Shown piece by piece: positions 24,201 to 34,910 of a stretch of DNA of 64,000 nucleotides (the first letter of the stretch is position 1; every line of letters begins with the position of its first letter). Source of the stretch: Nymphaea colorata. Lineage: Eukaryota > Streptophyta > Magnoliopsida > Nymphaeales > Nymphaeaceae. The notes below the pieces were generated by a model. The model had not been told where the DNA came from and did no database searches. It worked only from the letters and a program-made list of their open reading frames with translations. The DNA is taken from positions 15,298,106 to 15,362,105 of the forward strand of contig NC_045141.1 in assembly GCF_008831285.2 (NCBI RefSeq), in the 5' to 3' direction. A program made the position numbers and the translations under genes.

Positions 24201-26280
24201 ATCCCTACACCCGAAAGCCCTTTTGTTGGATCTGCAGCATTGGCGTGCCTAGCATTTATAATGTTTTAGAATGGTTCAATTGCTAGTTCACTTCTAATTC
24301 AACCCTGCTTCTTGCCTGCTAAAAATTTTAAGGTGCCTTTCGTCTGAAATTGCTTTCTTGCTTGTACATACTAAATCAGTACTCCTTGTACATACTAAAT
24401 CAGTACTCTACATTCAGATATATGAACCCCAACCATAATCAAATATATATGAACCCAAAGCATATTTCAAACTACGTGTATCATAATTCCTAAAGTCCTC
24501 AACAAGGGTTTGGATATTTTTAGCCTCAGATATGGCACAGCAAGGTTAACCATCTCTGTTTCACTTTTTAACTTTCACATTCTACGTGGTTGAAGCTTTC
24601 AAAAATGGCAGCACATGACTTCTCTTGTTAGCCAACAACCCCTCTGCAGGAAAGGGCTTTATTTTATACTCATAAGTCATAACAACAGCCCAATCAATCG
24701 AACGGAGATCCTGCTCCGCCCGTTCCAGTCCCGGTTGATGACCCAGCATATCCTTCTCCAGTACCGTTAGAGCTCAAGTACATTCGAAGGGTCCTACCTC
24801 TCGCGCCCATTCGTTCCCTGACCAGTTCCATATCCAGGGACCGTGCGCCACCAATAGCAAACCAACCTGCGGCCAGATCCAGTGCCAGTCCCCGCAGTGG
24901 ACTCAATTGACCGAGTCTAGGCATCATCCTGCCCGCCCAAGAAACCCTTTGTTCGGCAATTATCATTTATGATACAGAAGGTCACTGATTCAGGAAATCG
25001 TCAAAAGTGCTTCCATTGGTCTGAAATTCATGCCATTCAATTCAAAGTTGCGAGTGCTTTGTACAAGATTTATCGCTTTGCGAGTGCTTTCTGAAAGAAG
25101 GGATCAAGGTTTGACGGATGAATTTCATTTTCATTGATGATAGCCCGTTCCGAATGCTTCTCCAATCCAGAAATTTTCGCGAAGAGAAGAAAATGCTGCC
25201 CTCTGTCTTTGACCGCTTAGCGAAAAAGAAATCCCCTCTAACGTGGCCCGGGCGGCGGCAGACATGGGAGGAAGAAACCTCCAAGAAGAGACTCCTCTCC
25301 AGGTCCTCTTTCTTCAATGCAACACAGGAAAGCGTCCTCAAGTAAACTTGATTATAGCTACAAAAGCTTCTACTTGCAATAAGGTCAAGCAAATAGATAT
25401 ATAAGAACCTCTATTCTCCTCCCAAAGAGAAGGAAACAAAGGTCAGCGCTGATTAGGAATAAGCTTGTGTTCCTCTAGCTTCTCAAGGTTATTCCTTCTT
25501 GCACCACCATCAATCTACTCAAATATATTTCTTTTTCAACTATTTGTGCATTGTTTGTCAATACATATCATGTCAAAACATAAATATTAAAACATTTCCT
25601 TCATCCTATTGTACTTTCTACAAGTTTTGGTTCTATTTCCGGATTTTTTCTACCTGCATTCTTATGGATGTTTCCTTCGGCATTTCCTTATGGTCATTTC
25701 AAAAGCATATCTCGCTTTCACTTAATACAATACCTTTAGCATCCTAGAAACTAGAAAAGCTAGATTATAAGAAATAAAACGAATTCTATGAAGCAAGTAT
25801 AGTGTAAGTGGTGTGGATATTAATTCAGATTACGTGAACAATACCACCAATAAAAAGCCATCTCTTATAATAAGAAAAAAAAAATCACAAAGTTCCTTGT
25901 TTCCCTTGACATTGTAAAGGCACCCTTTCCTATAGCAAAGAATAACTGCAAAAGAAAGTGTAAATGCTACCGTAGGATAATAACCTGATAAATAGGAGGG
26001 TTACAGCAATCAAAGTCTACACTGTGATACAAGGACTTAACAACAATAAAATTTATTGAATAAGAAATTTTGAATACTTTTTAGCACTTCAGAAACAAGA
26101 ATATGTAGGGTCCATCACCAATAGATAAAATGAAAACGATGAGAACATATTAAATGAACAGACAATTTTAATACATCATGGACGCTAATACGTACTCAAT
26201 CATTCCACAGGACTTGTCAACATATGAGTTGAATAAGTGATCAATCCTTTCTATCTCCTTTGCTGGGGCTCTATTGGATG
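21249..26280 (-). pseudogene. DCN1-like (cullin neddylation co-E3) unprocessed pseudogene
   Basis: Exons on the minus strand, in order: 26,280-26,196 (KEIERIDHLFNSYVDKSCGMI), 22,778-22,704 (PEGIENLCSDIQVDHTDVRI), 22,595-22,557 (KMQAVKQGYFT), 22,188-22,105, 22,016-21,956 (KPGNFKDFYAYAFRYCL), 21,869-21,763, 21,609-21,539 (YKVINMDQWM) and 21,326-21,249. This is the full PONY domain of the plant DCN1-like family, which helps attach NEDD8 to cullins. Lesions: the exon ending ILMLAW has no GT donor (it reads TG/GAAATA); the next exon has an extra CA after TTTACA; the MDQW exon is 71 nt where 72 keeps phase; the last exon reads YNPLLDN where the family has YNPELAWPLILDN, so the AWP alanine of the cullin-binding surface is missing. 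No N-terminal exon was found up to 29.2 kb. Introns are retained, so it is not a retrocopy. Confidence 0.85.
22779..26195 (-). other. Large intron of the DCN1-like remnant
   Basis: 3.4 kb between the first two recognised exons. It contains a short tandem repeat at about 24,361-24,408 (TTGTACATACTAAATCAGTA twice) and a GC-richer patch at 24,690-24,966 with an unidentified open frame. Nothing in it can be assigned to a gene. Confidence 0.5.
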
Positions 26281-29221
26281 CTGGAAAAAAAATATAAGAC
26301 AAGCCGATTTAGTACACCAATTGAAAATCATAGAATGCCAATGACAGGAGAAACCCAAACACTCCTAGAGTGTGAACCATAAATAATATCACTTCATTGT
26401 GAGGGAACAATGTGTGCAACAAGAACCAGGGCGCACCCTATATCTACCATAATGCTGGTTAATATATCAAAATGTAGAAAAACTCAATTTGCAGCACATA
26501 AATTTTTTCTTGTCACTATTTGCTAAACACTCTCCTAAAACAGGTAGAACCTCCATTGGAAAGGCCATTTTCAGTTTGCTTTCATCTAGCGGGAAAAAAA
26601 AATAAAGACAAAAAAATGACGTATAGCAGCTTCATCTTCCGCCCTATCATATATCTTCAGTTCTGATCGGCCCAAGCAGTAAGACTGCAGATATACTTGT
26701 GAAGGCGTAAGAAAGAGTCAAGGGGTTCAACCCCCATACATGCAGAACAAAGTGGCTGTTGGGCCGATCCCAGATGGCTGTCAACATGAGTTGCTATGAC
26801 GTAACAGCTACTCCTTGGCCATTTTGTAGTGACATAATGATGAAAGAAAATGCAATACAGAAGTTGAAAAAATGCCAAAAGAATGGTACATACAAATAAG
26901 CAAGCATGCCTGTAGCCCTGCACAGACATATCTATATGCAAATATACATGTACGTTGCACTAATTATAACATTCTCAAGCTTAGGACATTATATTTGAAA
27001 CTTTCTAAGAAGCTAATTCTTGGAGATATGAAACTGGTAAAGCATAAAGAAACCTGTGAATTTAAATTCCAAAGCAACTTAAGCAACGTCTATTATTGTC
27101 CACATGGTTTATGTGCTCACATGATACTAGCTTTATAACAATGCAATTTTATTCACTTTTGAAGACAAATACTGATGTCACAAATTAATTATTCTAATTA
27201 ACCAGCTAATCTCCATTGTTTTTGTAACCTTGACACTACATTTTATATTAGCAAATGACGGAGACGTCTTTTGTTATGCTCTAGGGCATTAAAAAATTAG
27301 TAGTCAGTGTATGCAGTTAGATCAAGAGAAAAGGGAAAACAGTGAAAGCCATCCTTTGGATAGGGACACCTTAACGTAACAAGTTATACACCGTACTGCG
27401 CTTATGTATATTGAAATATGTGCCAAATCAAGTTGAGTAATGCTGAGGAACATTACGGATCTAATATGCTTAGGGGCATCATCACTTCAGTTATGAACAT
27501 TTCATCAGCATATAATCATAAGATGACTGTCATGCATTGAAATTATTAACAGAAAAGGAGTCTGGAAGATAACGAAATTTAATATAACATTACTTAAAAG
27601 AACAAATCAAGCCTCAGGTGTTTGTTTAAGCCCAGAAATGCTTTTCCACGAGAAAAGAACTCTATATTGTGAAACTAGCTTGCACGTGCAGCCTTCATAT
27701 AACCTGTACGACTAGATACCATTTAAAAATGCTTTCATAAATTCTGTTTAGCAGATACCCTTTTTTGTTTTTTAATAGAAGCTACATAAATGAGACTCTA
27801 ACAGTGTTCATGAGGTCAATGAGTGCAACTCTTAGCTTAAGTTATTCTATATTTCCGATTATTTCCATTTTTTACAAATCCAGCTTTGTATTTTTCAATT
27901 CATGTGCTACTCTTGGTTTTCACCCTGTGAACCCATCCACATGCCATAACTTTCCTTCCTATTGGTAAGTCCCCAATTTCTTTCATTTGATCATGTTCTA
28001 GGGCACCAGATCTTGTTTGTTGCTTCTATCTGACGTGAACAGTCTTAAGGTTCACTAAAAGATGAAAGCTCAAAGTAAGATTATACAGTATGGAGACATG
28101 TTCTGTGCTGTGGAAAAAGACTAGCAGGAAACAAACTCATTGAATATTTAAGAAAGACATCAAGATCTATTAAGCATTTGTTTTCATCTTTTGAAATTTT
28201 GAGGGCATTCTACTTCAATTCTTTGAGCAAAATCATCATAAAAAAGATTTAATCAATAACTTTAATTCTATGAATATGCAGAACCACATTTCCTTTGGAG
28301 GTTTGAGAATCTTCTTGAACATTGCTGTTGTTATAATCACAGGAACCATCAATAGAATAATCACTACTAGTAGGAACTAAGTTAGAATGAAGGAGTATTT
28401 TGTGAATCTGTACTTTCTTTATCTTAATTCCTTCAAAGTCTTTTCTCATTTTCAATCAAAGATACATCTCTAGATGCATGAGGTTTGCCATTCTTAACTT
28501 CAAGTTTGCACATCAATGACACCATTCTGCATTTATCATTTTGTCATTTCTTTAGCTAAGGCAATATATTTTTCAGGATAGGGAAAAGAGTAATGGCCTG
28601 TCGTTATCATTGTTGCATTATCAAAGTCATTGATTTATGGGTTTAGCAACATTAGCATTGACTGTTACCTTCAACTAGCCTGTGCCAACTGCGTCTTTCT
28701 ACTTCTGATGTCACACGATATGCACACACATCAAAAGAAAAAAAAGAACATTCTTAGTTTAACTTCATTTGATCACAATAGTTTAGTTTTCCTCATTAGT
28801 ATCATTTTGTATTTTAGATTCATGAGATTGTTTTTGCATTTAGGGCTTGAATACTTTGTCATTATTGGCCTGGTGCTTCCATATCATGATGCTCTGAATA
28901 AATCATCTTTCATTTTAATTTTTGTTATTATAGAAAAATAATATTGATGATATGAACTATAAGAACATATTTCTTTCATCAGTTGCAAAGGCAGAAATTT
29001 CTTCCCATGGCTGAGGGGCACCAATATGTAAATAAGCAAACGACTGTGGGGCATTAATATGTAAATAAGTAATTTGTTTGGGCAAATGCGCAGACAGACC
29101 CACATGTGCCTTGCCGCTACTTTTCAAAGCTGCTTGATATTGTTTGTGCCTTTCTCTTTGAAAAGCATGTCCATTGTTTTTCCTTTCCAATTACAATGAA
29201 CTAATTGTCTTCCACGAACAG
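26281..29221. other. Spacer between the DCN1-like and callose synthase remnants
   Basis: I looked for a first DCN1-like exon on the minus strand and for upstream callose synthase exons on the plus strand and found neither. The sequence is AT-rich. A short imperfect repeat containing AATATGTAAATAAG occurs twice at 29,020-29,070. Confidence 0.45.
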
Positions 29222-30577
29222 GTTTATGGGCTATCGTGGCTGGTCATTGCTGCAGTCATGATTATACTGAAAGTTTTAGCTTTTTTATTCTGCTGTTTAC
29301 TGATTTTAACTTTAATCAATACCCATGGAGATTGCGAGATCCATATATGGTTGTGAAAAACAAAAACAGTGTATTCTTGGTCATGAGCTCCCAACCTGAA
29401 TATTCGTCCTCAATTAAGAATAAGTTTCTAGAGGCTTCAATGCCAAATTTTTTTAGCAACAGTCCAGGCTCTCTCTTTCTGTCTCTCGTGTCTATACACA
29501 CACACACACACACACATATTCATATACATATATATGTGAATGTTGTGTGTGTGTCTATGTGTGTGTGAACAGCATTCAACATGATCCTGAATATAACTCT
29601 CCCTTGCACTCCTCTACGGGCATGAAAGGGAACTTTAGAGGATTTGGATGGTGTTATATGCTTTGAGAGAGAGAGAGAGAGATAGAGATAAGGGTTTATG
29701 GTCTAGTCTCCATGTATTTAGAAGGAAAATTTTTGTTACAGGTGGTGTCCATGAGAAGAAAGAAGTTTAGTGCTGATTTTCAGCTGATGTTTAGATTTCT
29801 CAAACTAATCTTATTTATTGGATCTGTTGGAGCTGTTGGTGTCCTCTTCACACTGAATCTCACAATTGGCGACATCTTTGCTAGTATCTTAGCTTTCATG
29901 CCAACAGGGTGGGCACTGCTACAGGTAAATTGTCCTTTTCCCCCAACTATTAGAAGAAGGACTAATTTGTGCCACAACCATGTAATGTGCAAGATTTTTT
30001 TTTTTCCCTCTTCTTCTCTGTTCCCTTACATTATATGGCTGCTAAGCATTGTGGCCTTATCTATAACATCCTGAGTACCAGGATTGACTTAAAAAAAGGT
30101 TGTATATCTTTGATTGTTTGAGATATATTAGCAGCCAGACATGAACACTATCAGTGTTTATACTATCAGTGTTCTGGTTCATAGCCCTCTCTGGTGCCAA
30201 CTAGATCGGGCTACAGGTTGAGCCGAGCTTTACCACACTGGGGGCTAATATCAGTTTTATGGTGTCAGATTTTGTCCTTCTAGCTCTACATGTTGCATGT
30301 TTTAATCTTGATTCCCTGCTACCTTTTTCCCAAAATGCTGCAACAGATTGCTCAAGCATGCAGGCCACTGATGAAAGCTTTGGGACTTTGGGGTTCAGCA
30401 AAAGCACTTGCCAAAGGATATGAGTATATTATGGGTCTTATAATTTTCACACCTGTTGCTGTCCTTGCATGGTTTCCCTTCGTATCGGAGTTCCAAACAC
30501 GGCTTCAACCAAACATTCAGCCGACGCTTGCAAATTTCCCGGATTTTGGCTGGAGGGAAGAAGCAGAAGTTTATTGA
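29222..30577 (+). pseudogene. Callose synthase (GSL/CalS) C-terminal fragment
   Basis: Three exons give the last part of a callose synthase: 29,222-29,272 (VYGLSWLVIAAVMIILK), 29,742-29,924 (VVSMRRKKFSADFQLMFR to FMPTGWALLQ) and 30,347-30,577 (IAQACRPLMKALGLWGSAK to FPFVSEFQTRL). These are the final transmembrane helices of the enzyme, which makes 1,3-beta-glucan from UDP-glucose at the plasma membrane. Only about 156 of the roughly 1,900 residues usual for the family are here, and no catalytic exon is present upstream. Near the end, five bases are missing after FQTRL (30,504-30,507, CTTCAAC), so the expected NQxFSRxLQISRILAGxKK tail is out of frame and replaced by an unrelated 18-residue tail. 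The first intron donor, GTTTTA, is weak. This is an unprocessed gene fragment. Confidence 0.85.
29495..29516. repeat. (AC)n microsatellite
   Basis: About eleven AC units, followed by AT- and GT-rich sequence to 29,570. A (GA)n tract also occurs at about 29,665-29,682. Both lie in an intron of the callose synthase remnant. Confidence 0.9.
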
Positions 30578-30912
30578 TTTCGGGGACAAGGACATCAGCA
30601 AGAATGCCTGCATATGTGTGTTTATGTATCTGTAAAATAGCATTCTTTGTTCGGAACTTTGAACTGGTTTACAATAAGCATGAATGTTAGATGTAACATA
30701 CGTTAGTTTGTGTAGGTTTTTGTGCTCTTCTATTTATCTGATTACTTCCTATAGATCAACTTAAACAAAGCTACATACAAAAGCTAAAGCAGATGAAGCT
30801 CCCATTACAAAAATCAATCTCTCTCTCTCTCTCTTTCTTTCCATCCACACATGAAACACTTGCACGCGCATATGCATGGATGATATTAATCCAGCTTTTA
30901 GTATAATAATGA
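30578..30912. other. Gap between convergent gene remnants
   Basis: 335 bp between the end of the callose synthase fragment and the stop of the flotillin remnant. It holds a (CT)n tract at 30,818-30,836 and no gene. The missing flotillin C-terminus is not here. Confidence 0.6.
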
Positions 30913-32071
30913 TTACATTATTGACGGCATACCTTTTAGTATACTCAGCATCTTCTCCAAGTAATATGCCTCTGCATTGGCTGCTGCCACCATGGCCTCG
31001 GACGCCTTCTGCTTTGCATAAAGCTCTGCGTCTGCAACCACCTTCCTTCCGTGGGCCTCCTGCTCCCTCTCATACAATTGAGCTTCGGCATCCCTCTTCT
31101 TCTGATAATACCTCCAGTCCGCCTCCATCATCTTGGTCTCGAGCTCGACGGTTGCCTTGCTAAGCAGCTCTGCTCGCAATCTCTCGGTCTCGGCCACCCC
31201 CTTTTTTATCTCGACGGCTTGCTGCAGTTCGGCGTCCCGGACAGCCAAGGCCTTGTTGGCCTCCACTTCTGCAATTTTTGCCTGCCGCTCCCATTGGGCC
31301 CTCTTGATAGCGAGTTGGGAATTAGCCTTGGCCACCTCCGCTGCTCGATCATTCTCAAAGATCTGCACCTCTGCCGAGGTCCGCATATCGGCCATGGTGG
31401 CCTCTCCTTTCCTCTGGGCAGCGTAGATCTTGGTGTCTGCGTCCACTTTCGCAGCATGCTGAAGAGTTCGGCCGTCCTTTTCCTTGGAACCAATCTCACC
31501 CTTCATCCTTGCTTCCGCCACATCCACCTTGGCCTGATTGGCGGCCTCCATCTGCGTCTTCTGGCCCAAGTAGGAGAAGTATTCATGGCCGCGGACGTCG
31601 GCCACCTGCTTCACGTTGGCATTGTAGATCAACAGGCCAAACTGGTTGAGCTCCAACTGCACCTTTATCAAAACTTCTTCTTTGAATTCCTTGGTCCCCT
31701 TGAAGATCTCTTCCATGGTCATGGAAGCAGCCAACACTCGAGTCCCCCCCCCCTCAATCACGCTATGGACCAGATCCGTCACATGGTTCGAGAGCTTGTC
31801 GTGGGGAGTCAGGAGCTTGGCATACTTGATGAGGCTCTCTTTGTCATCGACTCGGGGGCCGATGGTGAAGACGGCAGGAAGGAGGAAAGGGAGCTTCTCG
31901 CTTCTCGGCGCTCATGGCCTGCACCTCGAACGTGTAGTTCACAGGCGACAGATCGAGGACGACGCAGCATTGGCCTGGAAGGATCCATGCTTTCCTTGCT
32001 AATTTGATGTCCTTGACTGCATAGCCGGTGATGGCAAGGTACTCTGAAGCCTTGGCTACTTTGTACCACAT
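30913..32071 (-). pseudogene. Flotillin-like, frameshifted and C-terminally truncated
   Basis: Starts at 32,071 ([16 protein letters not shown]) and runs through the SPFH/band 7 domain ([50 protein letters not shown]) and an Ala/Glu/Lys-rich coiled coil, to a TAA at 30,915-30,913. Plant flotillins are membrane-microdomain scaffold proteins of about 470-490 residues. Two defects: a 7-bp tandem duplication (plus-strand CTTCTCG at 31,894-31,900 and 31,901-31,907) shifts the frame right after MSAEK, near residue 57; and the frame ends after [15 protein letters not shown], losing about 100 C-terminal residues. Downstream of the frameshift the original frame is open for about 320 codons, so the break is probably recent. 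Whether an internal start is used is unknown. Confidence 0.85.
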
Positions 32072-33592
32072 CTTCTTCTTTGCAGAGAAATGGTGGCGGC
32101 GGATTTTTGGGGGCACGTTGGTTGCAGAGTTAAGAAGCACCTTGAGTACTAAAAACATCATTTGACTCGGATTTATCATGATATTATATCTTATCATTAT
32201 TAGTGTAAAATGGACTACATAAAGAAAATGCAGCCTTGGCCTTCATTTCATTGCCATGAAATGGGTGATTTCTCTTTCTTTTCCTCTACCATTTTGATGA
32301 GGCCATATATTCTAATTTTCTTTCTGCATTGTCCACACGTAGCAAACATCTATTGTGGAAATGGAAATGAATCCATTTCATTAATTAAAATATCTTGAAA
32401 GCAAAATTAAGATTGCCTGTAATATACACTTATATTGTCGCTATATTTATTGTCCAAGATAAGATGCAAAATATTAAAAGCTTCCTTGCTTGGACCGTTC
32501 TGAGTTGGTGAAGTAAAGACTCTTAGGCATATAAATAAGATGTCGAGGTTTGTTGAGAAAGGCTAAATAGAAGAGAATGAAGTAGCGGAAATACATGGTT
32601 TCTTCTTCCTTGGGCTCGCCTTCCCTCAGCATATTTCCTATGTCTAGCTATTTATAAGGTTTCCTTGCTATCCTCTAGTGTTTTGGTCAGTGCCAGCTCT
32701 CAATTTTTGACTTCTCTCAAACACCTTTACATTGGATGAATTCAAATAACATGAAGTTTGCTTTTTGAGATTTTTTTAGAAACATAAATTGCCTGTGAGA
32801 CAAAAATTTCTCTGTTGGTACAAAAAGATTTTAGCTCCTCTGTAAAGCTTGGTTGTTTTCGCAGTTTGAGGTAGTAGAATTCGTTAAAGATGTAAGCCAA
32901 TTCCTCCGTTCATATATCAAACAAATTCAGACGACCAAACAAGCAATTTACAGTACCCTTTTTTTTTAACTTAATTTGAATATAACGTGTGCATCTCATT
33001 GCTTATTTGTTACAACATCAACTTTTGGTGCAGATATCGTTGAAAACCTGGTCTCTCTGCCTTGCTCTTCTGTCATGGATATCTTTGAAGGCCTGGTAGT
33101 GATATCTCTCATTGTTCTAGAATCTATATGGTTGGGTGGGTTCATTGTGCATAAGAGGTTGTTCTTTCAAGCCTTTGCAGAATGTGTCTTTTGTTGTGAT
33201 TAACCTTGCACTTTTGGGACCAGAGGAAAGAAACACCCTCAAAAGATCCTAACCATGCACGTCCATGGAGATTGTTAAACCAAAAGAAATTCATCGTTCC
33301 TAAAGTCTCAGTCATGCTAGATAAAAAATGAGGTTCTCCATCAATCTTAGTTAAAATAAAAGGAAAATCAAAATAAAGATCGATTTTCAAATTCTGCAGC
33401 TATCTTCCTTTTCTCCTCCATTTCTTCTTCTCAATTCTCTCTCTGTCTCTTCTTTCCCCTCTTCTCCCTTTTTTGGCTCCTCTCTCGATTTCTTTTTCTT
33501 ACTCTTCAGAAAAGATTCGCCGGTTGCTCAGAGTCAGCGCCGGTTTCCAGTGACCAATAAAGAAATACTAAAGAATACGAGGAAAATATGTG
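32072..33592. other. Upstream of flotillin; no recognised gene
   Basis: AT-rich spacer. The part at 32,074-32,140 is the former flotillin leader; pieces of it recur at 33,806-33,827 and 34,520-34,553. No gene seen. Confidence 0.45.
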
Positions 33593-33885
33593 CTAAAAGC
33601 TAAATTGTCGCTTGCGCAGCCCCAGCTTACGATGAAGGAAGAGGAAAGAGCCAGATTCTAAGCGAAAAACATTGAGTTGATCATCTGGCACATTGCAGTG
33701 GAACTGAAGGGGAGAGGAGAATCGGAGACCCCGTAACAGGTGCAATCTGTCAGAGAGATCGCTCTCGATCTGCTTTTGCAAGCACTCCAAACAATTGTTC
33801 TGTTGGGATCCGTTGGTTGCAGAGTTACTGAGAGAATGACGGAGACAAGAAGAAGAATTTGAGCTATAGTTTGAAGGGATTAAGT
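33593..33885 (-). other. Unrecognised open frame, about 97 codons
   Basis: The minus strand is open from 33,885 to a stop at 33,593 (NNCLECLQKQIESDLSDRLH ... LGLRKRQFSF). It has no ATG at its start and I do not recognise the sequence. It could be an exon of a lost gene or chance. Upstream of it on the same strand is a short match to the flotillin leader (GTTGGTTGCAGAGTTA on the plus strand at 33,811-33,826). Confidence 0.2.
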
Positions 33886-34018
33886 GAATTTATACAGGAT
33901 ACTGAGGCCATGTCCGGAATTTTTATATCGACAAACATGCATACGAAGCAAGCATGAAAGATGCTATAATTTAATGAAGACATTGATCCATGATGACGCA
34001 TTTGGTGAAGCTTTACGG

Positions 34019-34520
34019 TGGTCAAGTAGGCCAACAGAAGAAGACACAAGAAATGAGAAGGGAGTGGAACTACTCACCTACTTGACCACCATAAAGCTTT
34101 TCCAAATGCGTCAGCTTACTTGAACTGGAAACATCAGGAATGAATTTTTGAATCTAAATGAATTGGTTAATTGCTTGTAAGGCAAAGACAAACTAAGAAT
34201 ACATACTTTATTTACTTTTCACTTGCAAGTGTTCATGCAAAGCGTCCTCGCGGATCAATATTTTCATTAAATTATAGCACCTTTTATGCTTGCTGCGTAT
34301 GCATGACCGCTTGCAAGTGAAAAGTAAATAAAGTATGTATTCTTAGTTTGTCTTTGCCTTACAAGCAATTAACCAATTCATTTAGATTCAAAAATTCATT
34401 CCTGATGTTTCCAGTTCAAGTAAGCTGACGCATTTGGAAAAGCTTTATGGTGGTCAAGTAGGTGAGTAGTTCCACTCCCTTCTCATTTCTTGTGTCTTCT
34501 TCTGTTGGCCTACTTGACCA
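34019..34520. repeat. Long near-perfect inverted repeat (foldback)
   Basis: Left arm 34,019-34,231 (213 bp) and right arm 34,310-34,520 (211 bp) are reverse complements with one 2-bp indel (an extra AT near 34,200) and no substitution that I could find. The loop is 78 bp. A second, smaller inverted pair is nested at the left: 33,995-34,030 with 34,077-34,112 (GACGCATTTGG ... GGTCAAGTAGG). Transcription would give a hairpin of over 200 bp. No protein is encoded. Confidence 0.95.
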
Positions 34521-34553
34521 AAAATCTGCCGCCACCATTTCTCTGCAAAGAAT
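34520..34553 (+). repeat. Displaced piece of the flotillin leader
   Basis: AATCTGCCGCCACCATTTCT followed by CTGCAAAGAA is the reverse complement of 32,074-32,108 with one mismatch. It abuts the right end of the foldback, in the orientation opposite to the flotillin remnant. Confidence 0.7.
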
Positions 34554-34910
34554 AACTTGAATACCCACTGACATGGATCAGTTATGAGATCAAAATTGCA
34601 TTCTTATTCCGACTTATGTTTTAATCACCTCTCTCCCCCCCTCCCCCCTCAATTTAGGTGTATTTTTTACTTTTCTTGACAATATATAATAAAATCAGTG
34701 ATTAATAATAGATATAGTTTCTTGGAGAATACAGAAGCATTCATCAGGCTGGCCATGGAGGAAATCTCCACTAGTAAATAAATTTTTTTGAAAAAATTTC
34801 AGGGACCAACCTGTATTTACGAAAGTGTGACAGGAGCCTGAATAACATTTTTTGAAAATTTGAATATGTAAAATTTCATTTTCGGTGGCCCACCGCGCTT
34901 GCTGCCCCCC
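34554..34910. other. Short spacer before duplicon B
   Basis: No gene. Includes a CT-rich tract (34,630-34,650). The duplicated sequence begins at 34,911. Confidence 0.5.

Noticed and set aside
24694-24966. GC-richer minus-strand frame in the DCN1-like intron
   Set aside because: Not recognised in either orientation and no splice sites that would join it to neighbouring exons.
31051-32007. A 318-codon plus-strand open frame
   Set aside because: It is antisense to the flotillin remnant, whose minus-strand coding is clear from conserved SPFH and coiled-coil sequence.
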